Shown one piece after another: positions 44,844 to 52,066 of a stretch of DNA of 64,000 bases. The notes beneath the pieces are model-generated. The model saw only the letters and a program-made list of their open reading frames with translations, was not told the DNA's origin and searched no databases. The position numbers and the translations under genes are program-made. Source of the DNA: a virus; the IMG/VR virus record IMGVR_UViG_3300021963_009993, positions 62,001-126,000 of that record; one strand, 5' to 3'. Within the stretch, counting starts at the first letter, position 1, and the number at the start of each line of letters is the position of its first letter.

Positions 44844-45323
44844 TGGTTTAGCATCCTTTTGTGGCACTACCATTTTGCCTGTTTCTGGACAGCTAAAATC
44901 TTCAATCGCTTTATGATATCCTTGTTCGTAATTACTTTCAGAACTTTCTTTTCCACTAGCTAGCCCTTTGTGAAATGCTGCTTGACTAAGCAAGCTAAGA
45001 AAGCTCATATTGTTTTCCAAGTTTTTCGGATAATTTTCTGCTATTGAGATAATTTTTTCTATTGACTCATCGTCAATATTTTTTTCAGTATTTGAATAAA
45101 TCATCAACATGGCTTCAACCTTGCCATCTTGTTTCCCACTTTCTCTAGCTGATTGTAAATCAGCTAGAGAATAATTTACTTTTTGTTCATTTATCAAATT
45201 TTCGGAAATAGACTCAATGAACAAAATTTTATACTTTTCCTTTTCTTGGTACTGCCAATAAGAAACAACACAGAAAAGAAAAGTAATTATGCCAGCAGTT
45301 ATGCCGAATAACCATGACTTCAT
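44835..45323 (-). CDS. membrane-anchored protein, paralogue of the gene at 45335
   Basis: 162 residues. MKSWLFGITAGIITFLFCVV is a basic start and one transmembrane or signal-anchor helix (residues 4-21), then a periplasmic or cytosolic helical region with repeated short G-rich motifs (ESGKQDGKVEAML, GLASGKESS, YEQGYHKAIEDF). The next gene upstream has the same arrangement (GYxxGxxxG units), so these are paralogues. No function recognised; anchored inner-membrane proteins could be involved in lysis or superinfection exclusion (speculation). Confidence 0.55.
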   Translation of the reverse strand: MKSWLFGITAGIITFLFCVVSYWQYQEKEKYKILFIESISENLINEQKVNYSLADLQSARESGKQDGKVEAMLMIYSNTEKNIDDESIEKIISIAENYPKNLENNMSFLSLLSQAAFHKGLASGKESSESNYEQGYHKAIEDFSCPETGKMVVPQKDAKPSK

Positions 45324-45334
45324 GTCAGTACTCC

Positions 45335-45856
45335 TTATTTCTTCTCTTGTGCTGGTTTCTCTTCATTCTTTTGACCATCTTCTTGCTTTTTGAGTTGTGA
45401 GTCAATGAACTGCTTGATAGCCCCCTGAACATTATCACCGCTCTTGAAAATGGTGTTGAATGCTTTCATGGTTTCATTTTGTCCAGCCGTGAAACCTTTT
45501 TGATAGCCTTTTTCAAATTCCATTTCGCCAACAAAACTAGTTTGCTCTAATCCCCTACTGTATCCAGAATGCCAAATGTTGCTAATCTGAGATTCAGCTG
45601 GATCAATTTTATGAACCAGAGATAGAATACCCTCTTGATATCCTTGCATTCTTGCCAAGTCTGTGTTTTGTGATTGGATATCATTCATTTTTGTCCACAA
45701 AAGTTCATTAGCCATATCTTCACTAATTTTGCTTCTTTTTTCTGCCACTTCTTGTAGGAACTCAGACTTTTTATTCGTAGTAAATTGAAAATAGTTATAA
45801 CCTATAGATGCTGCTAAAGCTGCACTCATGGTGATGATGGTAAGAAAAGACTTCAT
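45335..45856 (-). CDS. membrane-anchored or secreted protein, paralogue of the gene at 44835
   Basis: 173 residues from the ATG at 45856 (AGGAG 8 bases ahead); the longer frame would run through the dyad element. MKSFLTIITMSAALAASIGYNYF is a signal or anchor helix, here shown only partly. The body has helical segments with GYQEGILSLVH and GYSRGLEQTS and FEKGYQKGFTAGQN, i.e. three GYxxG units. The end is Lys/Glu/Gln-rich. It heads a two-gene operon with 44835. Confidence 0.55.
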   Translation of the reverse strand: MKSFLTIITMSAALAASIGYNYFQFTTNKKSEFLQEVAEKRSKISEDMANELLWTKMNDIQSQNTDLARMQGYQEGILSLVHKIDPAESQISNIWHSGYSRGLEQTSFVGEMEFEKGYQKGFTAGQNETMKAFNTIFKSGDNVQGAIKQFIDSQLKKQEDGQKNEEKPAQEKK

Positions 45857-45869
45857 GATCTTGCTCCTA

Positions 45870-45888
45870 GTGTGACTATGCACACATT
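45870..45888. promoter_or_regulatory. 19-base dyad element, copy 2
   Basis: Identical over 19 bases to the element at 8584-8602 (GTGTGACTATGCACACATT on the plus strand). Here it sits one base upstream of the Shine-Dalgarno region for the gene starting at 45856 on the minus strand. Position and exact repetition argue for a regulatory site; sequence outside the 19 bases does not match. Confidence 0.5.
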
Positions 45889-45951
45889 AAAGTTGGTGGA
45901 TTTCCAAATTCATTTTGCAAAATAACATGAATCAAAATATAGTCAAGCAGA

Positions 45952-46308
45952 TTAGATTTTTTTTATTGGTTGCAACATAATTTTTTGTATTTTTGGCTGA
46001 GGTATTCTAAGCAATTCATTTTTATAATTTAAAAATTTAGGAGCCATATTTATTGGTAAATTTTTATAACCATATTTCCTTAATGTATCACAAAATTCAT
46101 TGAAATCTTTACAATCTTGCACAATTAATTCCCAAAGCATTCTTTGTGGTTGATAAAAATTCTTTAGCTTATGGTAATCTGCATCGGGTAGATTTAATTC
46201 TTCCAGAGAATCAATTCTATGCAAGTATGATTTGGTGCTTGCATTTTCACAAACACCAAGCAATTCTACTGCTGTCTTATCTCTTCTTGCCATAAAAAAA
46301 TACTGCAT
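45952..46308 (-). CDS. hypothetical protein
   Basis: 118 residues, MQYFFMARRDKTAVELLGVC at the start, then DLPDADYHKLKNFYQPQRMLWELI-type helices (not recognised; partial quote) with a YGYKNLPINMAPKFLNYKNE segment. The ATG at 46308 has GAAAGG before it, overlapping the stop region of the small gene at 46311, so M6 is less likely. No domain identified. Confidence 0.5.
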   Translation of the reverse strand: MQYFFMARRDKTAVELLGVCENASTKSYLHRIDSLEELNLPDADYHKLKNFYQPQRMLWELIVQDCKDFNEFCDTLRKYGYKNLPINMAPKFLNYKNELLRIPQPKIQKIMLQPIKKI

Positions 46309-46310
46309 TT

Positions 46311-46475
46311 CTAACCTTTCATTTTCTTGGATGACTGAAGAAGAATTTTGAATAATTCTTCTAATAAAATATCTTTTTGAATAGAATTCTCCCCAAGCAT
46401 TTCTATTAAAGAATCAAATGATTCATTAGTTGATTTGATAATTTCCTCTTTACTCGGTGTTTTTATGTCTTCCAT
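46311..46475 (-). CDS. 54-residue hypothetical protein
   Basis: ATG at 46475, TAG at 46311-46313. The protein is acidic and helical: MEDIKTPSKEEIIKSTNESF followed by a leucine-rich end (ILLEELFKILLQSSKKMKG). Its stop is two bases before the next start (46308), with the Shine-Dalgarno inside its last codons, which supports a two-gene operon. The start overlaps the divergent gene at 46465 by 11 bases. Confidence 0.5.
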   Translation of the reverse strand: MEDIKTPSKEEIIKSTNESFDSLIEMLGENSIQKDILLEELFKILLQSSKKMKG

Positions 46476-47013
46476 AGAAAATCTTTCGATTATTAAAAAT
46501 AATTTACCTATTATTTATAAGGGATCTGATGTTTGTATGGCAGCCAAATTATTGATATTAAAGAAAAATATTAAAACAAAATACCCAGAACTAAAAATCT
46601 ATTTCGTTTTTGATGAGAAAATTATAAAATATTTAGAGTTAACAAACACCATCTCAATACAGGATTATGAAAAGTATCAAGGAAATTTCGTCAAAGAATG
46701 CATAGTCGATAGTAGTCTGGAAGACTTTTGTGAAAAAAATGACATTGATATGTTTGTTTGTCATTCAAGAATCAACAATTCATTCCAAGATGAAAATATA
46801 ATTGAAACAATTCTTACCAAACATACAAATGATTTTTTCTTAAAAACTATAGATAATGGTGTTGATTCTGTGTTTTTTGGCAGAGAATCTCCAGAAATCA
46901 TAGAAGCAGCGTACATGGGAAACAAGGTGGTTTTGATTGAAAGCGGTTCTGGAACGGTTTCTTTTCAGAAAATGTTTCCAGATACAAGAATAATAAGCGG
47001 CGATAATAGATAA
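46465..47013 (+). CDS. hypothetical protein, possibly GT9-related
   Basis: 182 residues from the ATG at 46465 (no clear Shine-Dalgarno; an upstream in-frame ATG at 46435 exists). IIYKGSDVCMAAKLLILKKN and KYPELKIYFVFDEKIIKYLE resemble the GT9/heptosyltransferase opening, and the C-terminal part ESPEIIEAAYMGNKVVLIES, then GSGTVSFQKMFPDTRII, resembles a nucleotide-sugar-binding half. The gene two positions downstream (47662) is a clear GT9 member. Assignment is weak. Confidence 0.4.
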   Translation: MSSIENLSIIKNNLPIIYKGSDVCMAAKLLILKKNIKTKYPELKIYFVFDEKIIKYLELTNTISIQDYEKYQGNFVKECIVDSSLEDFCEKNDIDMFVCHSRINNSFQDENIIETILTKHTNDFFLKTIDNGVDSVFFGRESPEIIEAAYMGNKVVLIESGSGTVSFQKMFPDTRIISGDNR

Positions 47014-47041
47014 GTATAAGACAATATTAAAGGAGATGCCG

Positions 47042-47596
47042 ATGAGTGTGTTCAAAGTAGTATTAAACAACAAATATATGGGTCAACTTGATATTGACCC
47101 ACGAACAGGTGCCCAAGAGGTTCCATCCATTCAACGCACCATGTTTGCGCCCGGACCACACGGTACTTTCCGTGAAATTGCCGATGGCACAACATTCACC
47201 GATTGTAATTACTGGAAAACATACGCTTATCCAGCACTACCCCATGACCAAGCTTTTATACAAGTGCTTGTAGATGATGGTAGTATTTGGACTCCAAACG
47301 ATGAATTTAACACAGTTCCAACGGTAAATACAGGAACAATAGCAGCAGCAGGTTCTGTAACTATTGACTATACCTTGAACGGTGGAAGCTATGCTGTTTT
47401 CACACAGATAAGCAACACAGGCAGCAATCCCATGACAGTCGTACTAAATGGTTCATCCGCTCCATTTACCTTGGCTGGTGGTAATACTCAGGTTTTCAAC
47501 AAGGGAGACTTGAATATTTCAGCAATCACACTTGCATCTACTCTAGGAACAACCTACACAGTAATCGCAGGTACTACAGCTGTTTGCTACACCTAA
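47042..47596 (+). CDS. probable virion protein with strong RBS and own terminator
   Basis: 184 residues from the ATG at 47042; AGGAG lies 6 bases before it, while the in-frame ATG at 47036 directly abuts the AGGAG. First half: FAPGPHGTFREIADGTTFTD and a WKTYAYPALPHDQAFIQVLV stretch. Second half is a beta sandwich (TGTIAAAGSVTIDYTLNGGS, ISNTGSNPMTVVLNGSSAPF) of the kind found in phage head-decoration or tail proteins. A strong terminator (47620) and good ribosome binding site point to high-level expression from its own transcription unit. Exact role not known. Confidence 0.6.
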   Translation: MSVFKVVLNNKYMGQLDIDPRTGAQEVPSIQRTMFAPGPHGTFREIADGTTFTDCNYWKTYAYPALPHDQAFIQVLVDDGSIWTPNDEFNTVPTVNTGTIAAAGSVTIDYTLNGGSYAVFTQISNTGSNPMTVVLNGSSAPFTLAGGNTQVFNKGDLNISAITLASTLGTTYTVIAGTTAVCYT

Positions 47597-47619
47597 CAAA
47601 AAATTCAAAATATAAATCG

Positions 47620-47652
47620 AAAGAGGGGAAGAAAATTCTTCCCCTCTTTTTC
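47620..47652 (+). terminator. rho-independent terminator after the virion-protein gene
   Basis: AAAGAGGGGAAGAA pairs perfectly with TTCTTCCCCTCTTT around a two-base centre (practical loop of A/T bases), followed by TTCTTTT. It is 24 bases after the stop at 47596 and just ahead of the GT9-like gene, whose ATG is at 47662, so it separates two transcription units. Confidence 0.9.
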
Positions 47653-47661
47653 TTTTAAATT

Positions 47662-48615
47662 ATGAAGTTTTTCAATCCTGTGATTCATAATAAGAATGTC
47701 TCTATTAAAGATTTTTATGAAATAAAAAACAAAATATGCATTGTTAGATCCAGCGGAGGTCTTGGAGATATCGTTAATATGAGAATGATATTTCAAGATC
47801 TAAAATTAAAATACCCACAGTTTCATGTAACATGGGCTATTCCACATGGCTATAAGGATGCAGGGGCAAACCATCCATATGTTGATAATTTAATTGACTA
47901 TCAAAGCATAAATCTCAAAGAATATCTAAAAATTTATAATTTAACAAATGCTTGTACAAAATATGAATGGAGATTGGGAAAAGACAATGACAAGAATAGG
48001 GCAGACATATGGGCGAATCATGTAGGATACAACTTAGATCATGCAAATACATTTATGCCTAATTATGATTGTTATTTTACAAATATAAGAAAAAAACTTC
48101 TAAAACTTGGATGGAATGGTGATAAAAAAATAATTGCTTTGGCACCCAAATCAGCTTTGGCTACTAAAAACCTAACTTTTGAAATTTGCAAGAAAATAAA
48201 AAACCTTACTGAAAGATATTTTGTTTTTGCAATACACAACGCACCAATAATAGAAATGTCAGAACTGAAAATACCAGTTTTCTGCGGGGACACTCTAGCT
48301 GAAAGTATGGCATCAATACAGATGTCTGATGGTGTAATTACAACAGATACTGGCCATATGCATATTGCCGGTGGATATGGAAAACCAACTATGGCTATAT
48401 TTTGTTACACAAATGGGAAGATAATAACAAAACATTATCCAAGTGTTCATGTTGTTCAAAAACATTTTGATGAATTCCCTGAATGGTGTGGTCCATGCAA
48501 CAATTCAAATAACTGTCACAAAACAAAACTAATACCTAAACCTTGTATGGAAGAAATAACAGAGGAAATGTTGTACAATTGCTGGGAAAATGTCGAAAAA
48601 TTACTAAATATATAA
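47662..48615 (+). CDS. glycosyltransferase family 9 (heptosyltransferase-like)
   Basis: 317 residues. ICIVRSSGGLGDIVNMRMIF opens the protein as in GT9 enzymes (R-x-x-x-x-GD), and near the end GVITTDTGHMHIAGGYGKPT, then MAIFCYT carry the GT9 donor-binding signature (D-S/T-G-x-x-H-x-A ... P). A cysteine-rich end (WCGPCNNSNNCHKTKL) is unusual for the family and may bind zinc. GT9 enzymes add heptose or similar sugars from ADP-sugars. No Shine-Dalgarno is visible because the terminator lies right upstream. Confidence 0.8.
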   Translation: MKFFNPVIHNKNVSIKDFYEIKNKICIVRSSGGLGDIVNMRMIFQDLKLKYPQFHVTWAIPHGYKDAGANHPYVDNLIDYQSINLKEYLKIYNLTNACTKYEWRLGKDNDKNRADIWANHVGYNLDHANTFMPNYDCYFTNIRKKLLKLGWNGDKKIIALAPKSALATKNLTFEICKKIKNLTERYFVFAIHNAPIIEMSELKIPVFCGDTLAESMASIQMSDGVITTDTGHMHIAGGYGKPTMAIFCYTNGKIITKHYPSVHVVQKHFDEFPEWCGPCNNSNNCHKTKLIPKPCMEEITEEMLYNCWENVEKLLNI

Positions 48616-48617
48616 GT

Positions 48618-48860
48618 ATGGCAAACTTGATACAACCAAGCCAAGTAAAAGTAGTAACAAATAATGGCGAAGTAACAGTTCATTTGACGATTGATTTAAA
48701 TCTCAATTTAAATCAAAACGGCAGTATTGGTGTTTCAGAAGATAGTAGTGACAGGCAGGTCACTAGTTTTTCAAAACCAAAGAAAAAAGATGATGATGAC
48801 AAGGTGATGTGGGAAGTACCTGATTTCAAACCGTCAGAAAAACTAAAATTTGGTAAATAA
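48618..48860 (+). CDS. small hypothetical protein
   Basis: 80 residues from the ATG at 48618, two bases after the GT9-like stop. The first half is beta-type (VKVVTNNGEVTVHLTIDLNL), the second half is very charged (SKPKKKDDDDKVMWEVPDFK). Not recognised. It precedes the actin-like gene by 54 bases. Confidence 0.5.
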   Translation: MANLIQPSQVKVVTNNGEVTVHLTIDLNLNLNQNGSIGVSEDSSDRQVTSFSKPKKKDDDDKVMWEVPDFKPSEKLKFGK

Positions 48861-48914
48861 ACTTTGCATAACTACTATAAAGTAAGGAATAAAAATAATA
48901 AGAGGAGTGAAAAA

Positions 48915-49922
48915 ATGTCTAATATAGGATTCGACTTTGGTACTTACAATTTAGTTTCTTGCAAAAGAAGCGATGACAAAAAATTCTCTTACAAAAGAGA
49001 AATCAATGCTTTCTTGGATCTACCTCTTGAGAATCGCTTTGTTTTTAACATGATGAAGACAGCTGGGGTTCCTTTAATTGAACGAGAAAATGTAGCATAC
49101 GCACTTGGAGAAAGTGCTGTAAACATGGCCTATACTTTGCCAACATTAGAATTAAAGCGTCCCATGAAAGATGGTTGTGTAAACCCAAAAGAAAAAGATG
49201 CATTTCAAATCATGAGCATCATGGCACATAGTTTGATTGATCCAATTGAAAAGGATGGAGCAAATCTTTATTACAGCGTTCCAGCCAATGCAATTAATCA
49301 AGAAACAGATGCTGATTATCACAACAAAGTTTTGGAAGCCATATTCAGGGGCTATGAATCAGACGAGGGCTACAAAGTAAATCCCAAGCCCGTAAACGAA
49401 GCTCTAGCCCTCGTATATGCAGAACTTCAAAAGAAGGCATTTACTGGCATCGGTGTTAGCTGTGGTGCAGGCATGGTAAATGTTTGTTACGCCATGTATG
49501 GAAATCCAATATTCCAATTTGCAATAGTTAACTCTGGTGACTGGATTGACAAGCAAGCTGCTAAAGCAACAGGCGAAAGCCCAACATTCATTAACAAAGA
49601 AAAGACCAAGGTTGATTTGGGTGCTGCTCCTACAAACTTAGTTGAGAGAGCAATAATAACTCAGTATAGATTGATGATTGAGAAGACAATTCAAGGAATT
49701 AAAGAAGGATTAGCTACTTCCAAAAAAGCGATTAAATCAGAACATCCAGTTGACTTTATAGTTGCTGGTGGTACTGCAAGTGCCAAAGGTTTTACCGAAA
49801 TTTTCAGCGAAACTTTAAAATCAGCTGAATTATCGATTCCTGTTGGAGATGTTATTCGCCCAGCAGATCCACTTTACTCCGTAGCCAGAGGCTGCCTAAT
49901 AGCTGCCGAAGCCGCAAATTGA
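48915..49922 (+). CDS. actin-like ATPase (ParM/MreB-Hsp70 superfamily)
   Basis: 335 residues from the ATG at 48915, which has AAGAGGAG ahead; an upstream ATG at 48864 lacks one. The nucleotide-binding pattern is complete: phosphate-1 IGFDFGTYNLV (4-14), phosphate-2 GIGVSCGAGMVNVCY (about 177-191), adenosine loop VDFIVAGGTASAKGF (about 281-295). It is the length of ParM-type proteins. Such proteins polymerise with ATP and segregate plasmids or phage DNA, or position virions. No ParR-like partner is obvious nearby. Assignment to superfamily is firm; subfamily is not. Confidence 0.82.
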   Translation: MSNIGFDFGTYNLVSCKRSDDKKFSYKREINAFLDLPLENRFVFNMMKTAGVPLIERENVAYALGESAVNMAYTLPTLELKRPMKDGCVNPKEKDAFQIMSIMAHSLIDPIEKDGANLYYSVPANAINQETDADYHNKVLEAIFRGYESDEGYKVNPKPVNEALALVYAELQKKAFTGIGVSCGAGMVNVCYAMYGNPIFQFAIVNSGDWIDKQAAKATGESPTFINKEKTKVDLGAAPTNLVERAIITQYRLMIEKTIQGIKEGLATSKKAIKSEHPVDFIVAGGTASAKGFTEIFSETLKSAELSIPVGDVIRPADPLYSVARGCLIAAEAAN

Positions 49923-49933
49923 AAGGATGAAGG

Positions 49934-50392
49934 ATGTCTTCTAAAGAAATTGTGCAGAAAAATATACAAGACTTGGGTGTGGCTGCGTACATCTTAATGC
50001 ATTCATATCCACTTGCTGGAAGAAAAGATAGAACTTTTATTTTCAGCGTTGAAAAATCAAAACTTATGGAATTTGAAGATCTTAAAACAGCATACCTTTT
50101 TAGTGAATTTCATTATTTTGATCATTGCTTAATGGGTCTTAAAAAACTTGAAGAATATCCTTTTGGAATAAATTCAAACAAATTTGTTACAGATCTTGGA
50201 GCAGCAGCCTTCATTTTGATGCACAAATTCAAATTAATAGGCAAAAAAGGAAGAGCTTTTTATTTTGATATGTCAAGCAAAGATGAAGAAAATCAATTTG
50301 ATGATTTGAATTTACAATATGCAAGTTCTGAATTCCATGACTTTGACTCTAAATTGATGTCACTCAAAAAAATAAATGAATTTATAAGATGA
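49934..50392 (+). CDS. tandem DUF5659-like protein
   Basis: 152 residues made of two similar 70-residue units. Unit 1 has DLGVAAYILMHSYPLAGRKD with RTFIFSVEKS and FHYFDHCLMGLKKLEEY; unit 2 has DLGAAAFILMHKFKLIGKKG, RAFYFDMSSK and FHDFDSKLMSLKKINEF. The DLGxAA(Y/F)xL ... G..GR.F.F layout fits DUF5659, a small phage/bacterial domain usually present once. Tandem duplication in one chain is noteworthy. Follows the actin-like gene by 11 bases and is likely co-transcribed. Confidence 0.65.
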   Translation: MSSKEIVQKNIQDLGVAAYILMHSYPLAGRKDRTFIFSVEKSKLMEFEDLKTAYLFSEFHYFDHCLMGLKKLEEYPFGINSNKFVTDLGAAAFILMHKFKLIGKKGRAFYFDMSSKDEENQFDDLNLQYASSEFHDFDSKLMSLKKINEFIR

Positions 50393-50407
50393 AAATGTAA
50401 ATAATAT

Positions 50408-51727
50408 ATGCAAAAAATAAAAAGCCTAAAACAATATTTAAGTGAAGAATCTGCTGGTGCTGCAAGTCCAGCAGCACCAGCAGTTGTTTCAAATGAAAAA
50501 ATCAAACAGCTTTCTGAGCTTATATCAAAATTTTTAACTAGACATGTTGATAATCTAAAAAGGGAACTTTTAACTGGTCAGTATCAGAAACAAGGATTCT
50601 TTAGTTCTTTAAATAATTGGTGGAATAACCTAATCTATGGAAGTAGAAATAAAAAGAATCCTTACTATTACCAGAATGTTTTTGGCAGACTTGGAGTAAA
50701 AGAAAGCGTCATTCCAACGCTTGCTGAATATCAGTATCTTGAAAAACAAGCTTTGATTTTAGAACAGGAAGTTGCTGCTGGCACCAAGCTTGAAAAAATA
50801 CTCGATGCATGGTCTAAAACATTCAAAGTTGGTTTAGAGGAAATAATCTACGGTTGTATAGCAAAAGGTAATTGTGAATTAAGCGATCTTAGTCCACAAG
50901 AACTTGAAGCAAAGACAGTAGAAAGACTCAATACGGATAAATCTGTGGAAGATCATGGTGAAGAAGAAACTCCACCAGTTGATACTAGCACAACCACAAC
51001 GACAACGACACCTGTTCCTTTGCCAATTCCACCAGCAGAAGTTTTAGATATTGACTTGTCAAAAAGAAACGAAGTCAGGAAACACAAAGCTCTGATAGAT
51101 AATTGGTTCAGACCTTGGATGGCTTTAGATAAAAGACAACAAAATAGACTTAACAAAGAACAAAACGGTGACTTGTTTGTTGATAGTCCAATGGCACATG
51201 AAAAGATTGGTTACTTTGATATACAATTACCTTTGATGCTCTTGAAAAAAGATCCAAGATATCAGACAATACAAGAACATTTTCCAAATTATCTACAAAA
51301 AATGATTGCTGAGAATAGAGCGCAAAGTCCTACAGAAACCGATGAACAAGCTATTATGAGAGGACTAATAAGATATTCAGATTTCAATTTGCAAATAGCA
51401 AAGAATAAAAACATTTATGGAAGCGAAGTCTACAATATCATTCAAAGAGATCCTGCAATATATGAATATATTAAAAGCAATATAGATAGACTTAAATATT
51501 TTAATTCTAATTTAGATGATATAGAAAATGGAAAATACGACAGAGAAATGTTACAAGACTTTATTGATACATTAAAAAACAAAAAGATTGATGAATTACT
51601 TGGATTAACTGAAAGTAAAAAAGCCCTAAAATCTTTGAGAGATTATAATCATATATCTTTTGATGATACATCAACACTTTACGAAAGAACCTTGGTTTGT
51701 TTAGAAAAAATAAGATCAAGAGATTAA
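50408..51727 (+). CDS. large protein with capsid-targeting-like N-terminus and Thr linker
   Basis: 439 residues. MQKIKSLKQYLSEESAGAAS has the L-S-E motif followed by an Ala/Pro-rich segment (AGAASPAAPA), as expected for a cleaved internal-protein leader. Residues about 190-210 are a Thr/Pro linker (VDTSTTTTTTTPVPLPIPPA), which separates two helical domains. The first contains WWNNLIYGSRNKKNPYYYQN. No enzyme motif seen. A candidate ejected head protein; the size is larger than T4 internal proteins but close to Alt-class proteins. Function unknown. Confidence 0.55.
   Translation: MQKIKSLKQYLSEESAGAASPAAPAVVSNEKIKQLSELISKFLTRHVDNLKRELLTGQYQKQGFFSSLNNWWNNLIYGSRNKKNPYYYQNVFGRLGVKESVIPTLAEYQYLEKQALILEQEVAAGTKLEKILDAWSKTFKVGLEEIIYGCIAKGNCELSDLSPQELEAKTVERLNTDKSVEDHGEEETPPVDTSTTTTTTTPVPLPIPPAEVLDIDLSKRNEVRKHKALIDNWFRPWMALDKRQQNRLNKEQNGDLFVDSPMAHEKIGYFDIQLPLMLLKKDPRYQTIQEHFPNYLQKMIAENRAQSPTETDEQAIMRGLIRYSDFNLQIAKNKNIYGSEVYNIIQRDPAIYEYIKSNIDRLKYFNSNLDDIENGKYDREMLQDFIDTLKNKKIDELLGLTESKKALKSLRDYNHISFDDTSTLYERTLVCLEKIRSRD
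50451..50483 (+). other. 12-base-pair hairpin in the 5' end of the 50408 gene
   Basis: CTGCTGGTGCTG and CAGCACCAGCAG flank a 9-base loop, within codons 15-25. A perfect GC-rich stem in an AT-rich genome, close to the start codon, could slow translation or serve in RNA decay; it could also simply reflect Ala/Pro codons. Confidence 0.45.
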
Positions 51728-52066
51728 GTTTTTAAAATCGTCCAAACTTTTCGGATGCTGCAATGGTGTTGAAACCTCATGTTGTGCTTTCACAATTTTT
51801 TCTACATCTATTGGATTTTGATCTTCTGACTTATGGACAAATTGCTCTTCAGCAATTAAATTTATAAAATTATAAAATATAAAATTCTTTTGTTTTGTTG
51901 CTGGGTGTTCATACCATATTCCAGCCTCATCTACATCAATTATTTTTCCAACAAAATAATCAACCAATTGTTTCTCTTCAAAATTTCTGTTTATTGGGCC
52001 TGTGAAAAAGGTAACGATCTTGTTTTTGAAATATTCTAAGTTTCTTCTTTGCTGACCACTAACCAT
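51716..52066 (-). CDS. hypothetical protein with SH3/Sm-like beta barrel
   Basis: 116 residues when started at M14 (ATG 52066), which overlaps the primase stop by 8 bases; the longer frame to 52105 overlaps by 47. The core KIVTFFTGPINRNFEEKQLV, then VGKIIDVDEAGIWYEHPATK and FIFYNFINLIAEEQFV has the strand order of an SH3/LSm barrel (five strands with a GxI(I)xxDxxGI turn). It overlaps the end of the plus gene at 50408 by 12 bases. Function unknown; small LSm-like proteins can bind RNA. Confidence 0.5.
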   Translation of the reverse strand: MVSGQQRRNLEYFKNKIVTFFTGPINRNFEEKQLVDYFVGKIIDVDEAGIWYEHPATKQKNFIFYNFINLIAEEQFVHKSEDQNPIDVEKIVKAQHEVSTPLQHPKSLDDFKNLIS

